The position numbers were made by a program, and so were the translations under genes. A stretch of 64,000 nucleotides of DNA, taken from Capitulum mitella. Lineage: Eukaryota; Arthropoda; Thecostraca; Pollicipedomorpha; Pollicipedidae. The notes under the pieces were generated by a model, which was not told the DNA's origin, made no database searches, and was given only the letters and a program-made list of their open reading frames with translations. The DNA lies in NCBI GenBank assembly GCA_030062745.1, contig CP099846.1, forward strand, positions 7,685,432 through 7,749,431, in the 5' to 3' direction. Positions 56,380 through 64,000 of this stretch are shown here, piece after piece; positions within the stretch are counted from its first letter, which is position 1, and each line of letters opens with the position of its first letter.

Positions 56380-58730
56380 GCGGCGTTATTTGCTCCAGTC
56401 GAGCCGATTAGCCGGCGGCCGGCGACGGGCCGCCGCCAGACGCCGCAGCGGAGCCGTCGGCCAGCAGGCGCTGTTACCGTGAGCACCGGCAGATAGCGGC
56501 GTCACGGTCCACCAGCCCGGTGACGCCCCCGCCCGCCGTCCGCACCGCCAGGGCGTCTTCACCGCCGGACGGGCGGCCACCAGAGACCGATTATCACGAG
56601 CCGGGCCCGCGCTGACCGCTCGGCTTCGCACGTTTTCCGCCCCGCCCAGGAAATGAGCGGGATAGTTTACCGCGGCAGGCTGAAGTCGACCTTGCTCTAT
56701 CGTTCCGGCCAGCGCCGGATCCTCGGCGGTCCGTGTCGTGGTCAGTTCTCGACAGTCGACCTCACGGACGCTGAGGCCGCCCTCGAGACCGCAGCGGAAG
56801 CGAGCTGTCTGGTGGTGATGGGAGCCGCTGCTGTGATCGTTTCTGGCGCAGGTTCCCGGCGCTGTTGAATGCAACTTTGCCAGTTGACATCCGAACCTCC
56901 CAATGTTACATTTAAGCGAACTCATCCGCAAGGATCAAAAGAGATCCAGCCGACAGTGAGTAACCACTCGGCCGCAGAGGAAGATCTGAAAGACCGTTGT
57001 AAACCTACCGTAATTATTCCCCTGGAAAAGGCATGATCTCGATATGGGATGCATCCATAAGTCATGACGACCGGACAAGAGCCTAAAGGGAAAGACTGAC
57101 ATGGGGACGGCGCGCCGTCTGGATGATTCGAAACGCCGCGACAATAGCGCAAAACTGACTCATTTAGGTCTGTCGGCCAGAGCCTTAGCTGACATCGGAT
57201 CAGATCTTCAGTTTCTCTGCTACAAAAACATCTAATTAATTACCGGTCGTTACATGTGCGGCGTTTCACCGCGCTCCACTCCCACCACTCCGGCCTCTGG
57301 AGGGGCTGGTATGCTTTGGAGAGACGCGGCTATCTGATTCGATCTCCGTGGCCCGCGGCAGATGCGGTGCCGCGTAACAGGGACAGACGATTGACCGGCA
57401 GACCCAGATGTCGCCGACAGCCAATATCCCCGTTAAACCCACACCACTTTTCCGCATGTGATCGCTGGCAATGCACATGCCAAATGTGTGTCACTTCTGA
57501 GACGTAATGGACATTACAGACTAACTCTAAGATCAGGGATGTCGATTTCTACAAATGATTAGAAGGGGTGGGGGAACCGAGAAACCGACAACCCAACATC
57601 TCCCCAAAAGTGGGTTTCCTCGTCGGATTTCGCTCACTTTATTTTGGTCAGCGGAAACTTCCAATTTTTTCGTTACCATTTATCGGGAGTATAAATAAAA
57701 GATAGAAAAATAGATAGATGGATTGCTTTAGACTTTACTCTTTACTTTCTGCCTTTTTCTTATCTCCTGCGGCCGTTCTTTTTGATATTATAATTCATTT
57801 CCTTTTAAAATCGGCAGAAAATGTAGGGGGACAAAAATCAACATTGGATGGGCCCGAATCAACATTGGGTGGGCCAGGGCCCTCTCAAAAGAATACAGAT
57901 CGACAACACCCCTGTCCGAGATTACGGCTGCAGTTTTGCTATCTCAGCTCAAAACACATCCAAAAAGTGGAATGTTAATTTTAAAGGTCAGGCAACATAA
58001 CAGTTTGGAACATCAGGTTCGCCAAGATCGTTACTCCAGGCATCGTCGCCTCATGAGGACTGCCCCCGAAAGTTCACTACCTGACTTGGAAGTTTGACAA
58101 TCTAAGGATTACCCGTCCAATATTCCATGTTTATGAACATTCGTCGTGCCGAAGGCGTTCACACACGCCACGAGCAGTGATCAGGACCACACCATGTGAT
58201 CGACAGTGCGAATCTCGTCGCAGGAAGCCTTCTTGAAAGGATGATGTTGCGACGTGCGAAGTCCAGGGCAACAAACCGCCTTGCATCCAGTACACACTGA
58301 CACAACACACACCGACACCGCTCCTATCGCGGCTGCCAGCCGGCGCGAAGGCCTCGTGCTCTCGGCACGAAGCCAGTCACACGATGCCGTCTTCGTGCGC
58401 GCGCGTCGGAGTTCGATAATCGGACGCCCGCGGCCGGTCCCCGGCTGGCCGTAACGGCTGAGGCGACCCGCCGTGATTCGGCCAGAATGACCGCACTGGA
58501 ACACAGCGTGTCGAGCCGCGGTCAGTGCACCACAGTGCCCAACCCCAGACTGCAGCTGACTGGTCGGCCGGGGCCGGTACGGCACGGGCCTCTTAACTCA
58601 CCGGGCCTCTTAACTCACCGGGCCCCGTAACTCACCGGGTCTGGTAATTCGCCAGGCGACGCAGAGGCGCGGTGCCCGTGAAAACGCCAGCGCGGCCAGG
58701 GTCTTTCCCTGCAGCCTCCGACAGAGGACC
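56380..58730. other. Unrecognised DNA with GC-rich islands
   Basis: CpG-rich patches at 56380-56870 and 58260-58590 keep long frames open on both strands but show no domain or splice chain. The rest shows nothing. Confidence 0.4.
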
Positions 58731-58734
58731 GAGA

Positions 58735-58930
58735 TTCGGAGAGAGAGAGAGGCAGTGAGACAAGGCCAGACACGATCAGAGGCAGCGAGGCAAGACCAGA
58801 CACGGACAGAGGCCTCGAGACAAGGCCAGACACGGAGGACACGGAGTCAGAAATAGCGAGACAAGGTCAGACTCGGACAGGCAGCGAGGAAAGGCCAGAC
58901 ACGGTCAGAGGCAGCGAGACAAGCCCAGAC
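58735..58930. repeat. ~30-bp minisatellite
   Basis: Six or more copies of GAGACAAGGCCAGACACGG with AGGCAGC variants. Confidence 0.9.
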
Positions 58931-59859
58931 ACGGCCAGAGGAAGTGACACAAGGATGGACATGAATCGATACATGGACGATTTGCCACGCAAGTAAAATA
59001 CGATCAGCGTCCTCTGATACTCTCGGAAATAAACGGTAATCTTTCCGTCTGGAGATGGACGTACCTTCGAAAGATAAAAAGGTAGAAGTACAACTGACAC
59101 TTTGTGCGCCGTACCAAAGAGTGTGGTTACGAACATGTGCGCCCTGTAAACATGGTGGCGACGTCTGTGCACCTAGAATAATGCCAACACGACCAAACCA
59201 GCTCAGAACAAACACGAACAGGCATTGAAAAACATCCAGATGTCATCATTGCTAGAAAAGATCGGACACAAACAAATACATACAAATCCGGGTTCGGAGG
59301 CAGCCAAACTTGACAAACCAAGCATGACTCAGCCGATCTTGGCAGAATGTGATCCCTAACCTATCAGCCCGTCCCTGCGCTGGCTGATGGTCTCGAACGC
59401 TGGCAGCTTTGGCTGATCGTGCGGGGTTAACGGACCGACTTCCTCAGGGGTTTACCGTCATGACCACAGCTCCAGTTGGCATTCCTGACACGTTACGAAC
59501 GCATCACACGCACTGGTGAACCCAGTCGACTCGAACATGTTGCCGCGCTCGAGGCTGGTTCCCGTTACCGCGGACTCCTAATTAAACAGGCCGGTCTTGG
59601 TCAGCCGTCTGAAACGTCGTCGAAATGCCTCTCGTGTTTAAAGCGCTGAGTCCGGTTCGTTGGTTTTCCGGTCCGATGGGAAATCAGGACGCTGCACACC
59701 GTCTGCTGGCGCCTCCCCCGCCGTTCGGGGAGCGCCGGAGGTGTGCAACACGGTGGGTGTAGGCGAGATGGACGCACCCTTGCGTGTTGCGCCAACCGCC
59801 TACTTTCACTGGCGAAGCCGTTCGGAGAAAGCCCGCCGGTCTGGCCATCGCAGAATGGA
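58931..59859. other. Unrecognised DNA
   Basis: No gene, element or repeat can be supported in this stretch. Confidence 0.4.
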
Positions 59860-60090
59860 TCTGTGGAGGAGGAGGAAGAGGGGAGAGGCTCCTGTGAGAC
59901 CTGCAATCAGCTGGGGGAGGGGAGGAGGGGGGAGGCTTCTGTGATCTGAGGTCATCTGGGGGAGGGGAGGAGGGGGAGGCTTCTGTGATCTGAGGTCAGC
60001 TTGGGGAGAGGGAGGAGGGGGAGGCTTCTGTGATCTGAGATCAGCTGGGGAAGGGGGAGGAGGAGGAGGAGGCTCCTTTGACATGGGATG
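59860..60090. repeat. ~43-bp purine-rich minisatellite
   Basis: Five copies of GAGGCTTCTGTGATCTGAGG followed by TCAGCTGGGGGAGGGGAGGA-like text. Confidence 0.92.
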
Positions 60091-62450
60091 AGCTGAGGGA
60101 GGAGGACTGCTTCACTCCAGCACGTACGGCCCGGCGTGCCCCCAGCTGTACCGACAGCGAGTCGTCCCGCGGGGAAGCCGGCCCCGGCCAGTCGCCCTCA
60201 CTGGCTGAAGAGACTCCGACCGCGCGTCAGACCGCAATAGCTGAGCTGTCCCCCTCAGGTCCCGACCGGCAGTCGGGGACGACACCGGCTCGGCGAGGGC
60301 GGGCCCCGCTGCCGGTGACTTGGTCCGCCGAGCCGCGGGCGGCCCTGACCCGCCGTCCGGCACTCAGACGTGCCCAGCTGACGGCAGCCACGTGACTGAC
60401 GTGGCCACTGTGATGACGCCCACGCGGCGCACTGAAGCCGACACGTGCCGGCTGCAGCTCGCCCTCGGGCGAGGTCGCTCGAACGTACGTGCCGAACGGG
60501 CGACGTTATCCGCGCTGTGGTGGCCGTATGGTCGCCCTTCTAAAGCGAATGTTTCTGGGACATCGACACCTTGAAAACAACGGTATGCATGCTGCAAAGT
60601 TTTTTTTGTGAGGCTCGTTACATAGTTCTTAATGCGCGTAGAAATTGCCCAACAGTTTTAACAACAATTTTATCATTGCAAGAAGGCTCCAATGACGGCT
60701 ACAATTTAAGCAGGTATGTAAGAGGTGTCCTCATGGTAAACATAACCTGTGACCAGACATCTACGTTGAACCCATTGTACAATTTGGAAGGAAAGCCCAC
60801 TTAGGTCAGCTTTCATAGACCTGGCCGCCTGTCTGAAAAAATGTCGTCGATAACGTTTCGAGGAAAAAGGTTCCTGTACAATGTCTAGAAGTTTCAGGAA
60901 ACATAATTCATTAAAAATCATCTTCTGTAACCATCCGCAAATATGACGTAACAAAGGCCCGCGCAGGCCAATGAACGCAAGCATTCGTTGGTCTACGCCT
61001 GTTCGTGTCGCCACGCAACAGCTACAGTTAGGACACGGCCCAATAGGGCAAACGAGAAAGCCGCTGGAAATCGTTCCCAACCACATAGGTTGCTGCTGTC
61101 GCTTCCCGTAACGCTCGAGCTTTGGTGACATAATGTTTTTTACAAACTGCGGCTTCTAAGACTGCAGGTCACGACTTGGGCATCTCAAGTTTAAGCGTGT
61201 GCCCAGGTGGCACATTCTCTTTACGCAAGTACGTTCAAGACAGGAGCCGATACTCGTTCATCGGCGAACAAACTGCGAGTCTGATTTTATCCAACTGCTG
61301 GTTTACTGTTATAGATGTTGGCGGTAGGAGCTGACTGAAGGTGGTAAATGGGGTTCCGTGGATACAGTATTCGGGCTGAGACTGGGACGTGACAGGGACC
61401 AAGAAAGGGTTTCTCCCGACACTGTGTGATACCTCGTCCCCTGGGCTTGTGTCGCAACGACACCAGAGCCTTTTTGAAGATCCGGACCGGCAGTGAAGGT
61501 CCCTGAATTCAGCTGCCCACTTATATACATTTACCCTTGTTTGTGTTATATACGACAGTTGTCTGTCGGAGTGCGGTGGCGGTGGTGGGGGGGGGGGGGT
61601 AGGGAGTTATGGACCCAGGTCACCAACTCGAGTCCGGCACTGGCCCTGCAGGAGATCGGCACACCCAGCAGGAGCCGCCGGCCGGCCCTTCACGTGCCTG
61701 GGCCGTGTTGGCGGCGCTCAGGACCGGTTGCTCTGGGCCGGGGTAATGTAGCCATTCTTCATCGCCCGATGGACGTTTATGAGACGGCCTCACAGGTGGA
61801 CCGCCCCGCTATATGCCACTGTGTCCCTTCTATGTCCTCTAGACTCTCAGCTGACATTGGATTTTGACTAGGCTGTTAACGGTTTTTTCCAGCCCATAAG
61901 ACAGGAGTTAGCTGGTGAAACTCTTGAAACGTTTTCGAGCGGAAGTTGTCGAACGACCGCTTTACACAATTTCTATGAGTACTAGAGAGGTCCAGTGATT
62001 CCTAGCTGACCATCCGTTACTGGTTATTTGGGAGGCTTAGTGATCCATAGCTGATTATCCGTGATTGGGTAGAACCATTCTCTTCAAACTATGAATTAGT
62101 TTCTTTGATTATTCAAAAGAAAACCTCCTTCATGACGGAAGATTATGAGTCGCACATATGAAAAATACATGCTTTGATATTCCACATGTTGTTTCGGCTC
62201 TAGGCACTGATCTCGAGGCTGAATAAGGCGTAGATCCAAAACGTCGGGTCTTATACTAGTACATGTATTCTCCATTTAAAGCTCAGCCCCTCCTGAGAAA
62301 GAGGAGCGTGTTCTCTATTCAACAACCATGGCAATTATCCTGGAGCCAGTTAAAGCTATTTTTACTTCATTAATTTAACGTTTTCTTATTCTGTTTATTT
62401 GACGGTTCCTTATTCCGTTTATTTGACGTCTTCTTATTCTGTTGTCCGCT
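60091..62450. other. Unrecognised DNA with GC-rich islands
   Basis: GC-rich at 60110-60520 and 61600-61720. A 141-codon minus-strand frame at 60706-61131 with many cysteines has no recognised domain, so it is not called as a gene. Confidence 0.4.
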
Positions 62451-62452
62451 AT

Positions 62453-62453
62453 G

Positions 62454-62525
<72 letters not shown>

Positions 62526-62545
62526 ATGTATGTATGTATGTATAG
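62453..62545. repeat. TA dinucleotide and TATG microsatellite
   Basis: Long pure TA run ending in TATGTATGTATG. Confidence 0.97.
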
Positions 62546-62794
62546 AATTTAGCCTCGTTTCCAGTGTGTCTTGTTTCTATCAGAAACGATATATCTCCAT
62601 AGCCCACATCACTTCTGTTAGCACACAGGTAGCGCAGCAAGATTTGCGTGATTGTGTCTTACATACATGTCCATGTCTGGGCATGTGCTAAAAGGGAGAA
62701 AGAAACTACCAGGGTCAAATGTTCTCAACGGCGTGTCTGTGCAGCACAGTGACGGCAAACCCTGATCCAGCTTACACACGAACGACCACCTCAG

Positions 62795-63120
62795 GCCGAG
62801 CTCTATACACGACCGTCCTTCTGAGAACAAACTCCGCACACGAACGTCCACCTCAGACCGAGCTCCGTACACGACCGTCCTCCTGAGAACAAACTCCGCA
62901 CACGAACGTCCACCTGAGCCGAGCTCCGTACACTGGTGTATACCTGAGACCGAGCTCCACACACGGACGTCCACCTGAGACCGAGCTTTGTACACGGACG
63001 TCCACCTGAGGCCAAGGTCCGCACACGGACGTCCGCTTGAGACCGAGCTCCGTACACGGACATGAGACCGAGCTTTGTACACGTACGTCCACAGCAGAGA
63101 CCAAGTTTGTACACGCCAGC
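62795..63120. repeat. ~31-bp minisatellite
   Basis: About ten copies of ACGTCCACCTGAGACCGAGC then TCCGTACACG. The several overlapping minus-strand frames here (VDVRVRS-like) are repeat translations, not genes. Confidence 0.93.
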
Positions 63121-64000
63121 CGGGCAGAACAGTCGAGTCGGAGACTATGGGAACCCCGGTCTGCACGTGACCTGATGCCGGCTGTTTGTGAGTTGGTCCT
63201 TTTTGGGCTCAGGCGGCCAGTCCTGTGACCAATCTCGTGTCTCGTCGGGCGTCAGTCGGGCCACATGACGCCGGGCCGGCGGCCCGCTGAAGATCGTCTC
63301 GACATCAACACGGCGCCGCCACCAGCCGCAGGGCGACGGTCGTCGTCGGCCCGTCAGATCCGCAGGGGCGAGGCCAGGGACGGCGATTGGGGGAGTCAGG
63401 CTGTCGGCCGCCGCGTCCTGGTGCCCGATGGCACGGGGCGCCGGGTGCAGTGCACGGACGGCTGGCGCAGTGTCTGACGTCACACGACGCGGCGGCAGGA
63501 CGCCAAATCACGGGAGTCACGAGCGGGGCGAATCGTTTTTCCTTATCTCATGGGTCCGTTAGCCCTCCGACGCTGCTATCAGACGCAGGTCGAGCTTTGG
63601 CCGAACGTATTCTACATCGTTATACAAAGTCGTTTCTATATTGAGGCTTTGCTGGTCTTCGACCTTTATCTTTCTCGCTCGTTTGTGTCATTCCAGTATC
63701 GTTAACGTTCAATTCAAAGGCAACGTTGTTACAAAAATTGTGTTTGTGCCGACCAAAATCGTGTTACTAAGATGTCCTACAAAAATGTTCCACCACTTCT
63801 ACCGATGGTATCGGTATAAGAGCACTTACAAAGCAGGCATTGTTATACTTAATTCTCGGCAATTGCATTCCGCGCAAGGGGACAGAGCCAATGTTGAATT
63901 TATTCAAAGTTCAAGGGGCGCCGCAAAATGGAAAAACCACTGCCCTACCTGCCCCATGGGCTGTTGAACACACGTCCGACACTGGAGTTGTGCTTTACAT
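63121..64000. other. Unrecognised right end of window
   Basis: GC-rich to ~63540, then AT-rich. No domain, splice chain or element recognised. Confidence 0.4.

Noticed and set aside
56386-56931. 181-codon minus-strand frame in a GC-rich island
   Set aside because: Both strands are open, there is no conserved motif, and the island is better explained by composition.
59806-60084. Proline-rich minus-strand frame (PPPPPSP repeats)
   Set aside because: Translation of the purine-rich 43-bp minisatellite.
60706-61131. Cysteine-containing 141-codon minus-strand frame
   Set aside because: No recognisable domain, no splice chain and ordinary composition; kept as unannotated.
62618-63166. 182-codon minus-strand frame with VDVRVRS repeats
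   Set aside because: It follows the 31-bp minisatellite; the unit is not a multiple of three and all frames stay open.

Overview
This is arthropod nuclear DNA, most likely from a crustacean. A barnacle (Cirripedia) is my best guess, based on very GC-rich exons inside a more AT-rich, repeat-laden background. Arthropod-type TTAGG (CCTAA on the + strand) repeats at three places, intron-bearing genes with GT/AG junctions, and the protein families present support arthropod. The species call is inference.

Three host genes can be traced exon by exon. (1) Positions 349-20738, minus strand: the 5' part of a laminin alpha gene of the LanA / LAMA3-LAMA5 type. It has 22 coding exons: signal peptide, laminin N-terminal domain, a run of laminin-type EGF (LE) modules, then the start of the large cysteine-poor domain found in this subclass. 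The gene runs off the left edge. Two of its exons each contain one base too many for the expected reading frame. (2) Positions 32326-33662, minus strand: a complete three-exon FUN14-domain gene (FUNDC1 family, mitochondrial outer membrane). (3) Positions 39212-42172, plus strand: a complete three-exon gene for the MCM-complex binding protein MCMBP. These genes share no pathway; they are simply neighbours.

Between and after the genes lies repeat-rich DNA. 19.8-20.3 kb and 10.05-10.31 kb hold short inverted-repeat elements, the second a clean hAT-type MITE with an 8-bp target duplication. 24.8-25.1 kb and 37.6-37.7 kb hold interstitial TTAGG arrays. 26.0-27.2 kb is the 3' end of an RNase H-bearing LINE. 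27.5-31.1 kb is a 3.6-kb foldback-like element with long inverted termini, filled with a ~140-bp repeat in alternating orientations. 33.7-39.1 kb is an AT-rich, nearly featureless intergenic block. 44.7-47.0 kb is a degraded transposase-like gene of an abundant but unclassified family. 50.1-52.8 kb is one hAT-like non-autonomous element nested in another, both inside a minisatellite. 54.6-56.3 kb is a cluster of Penelope-like fragments. From 56.4 kb to the end I see only minisatellites, microsatellites and anonymous GC-rich patches.

The most striking pattern is that many tandem repeats here are built from the edges of exons. At six or seven laminin exon boundaries, the MCMBP exon-3 acceptor and the MCMBP stop codon, the neighbouring intron or 3' flank carries tandem copies of the junction itself, including the AG|G or AG|GT splice signal. 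This looks like recurrent short tandem duplication at exon ends, the process proposed for one mode of intron gain.
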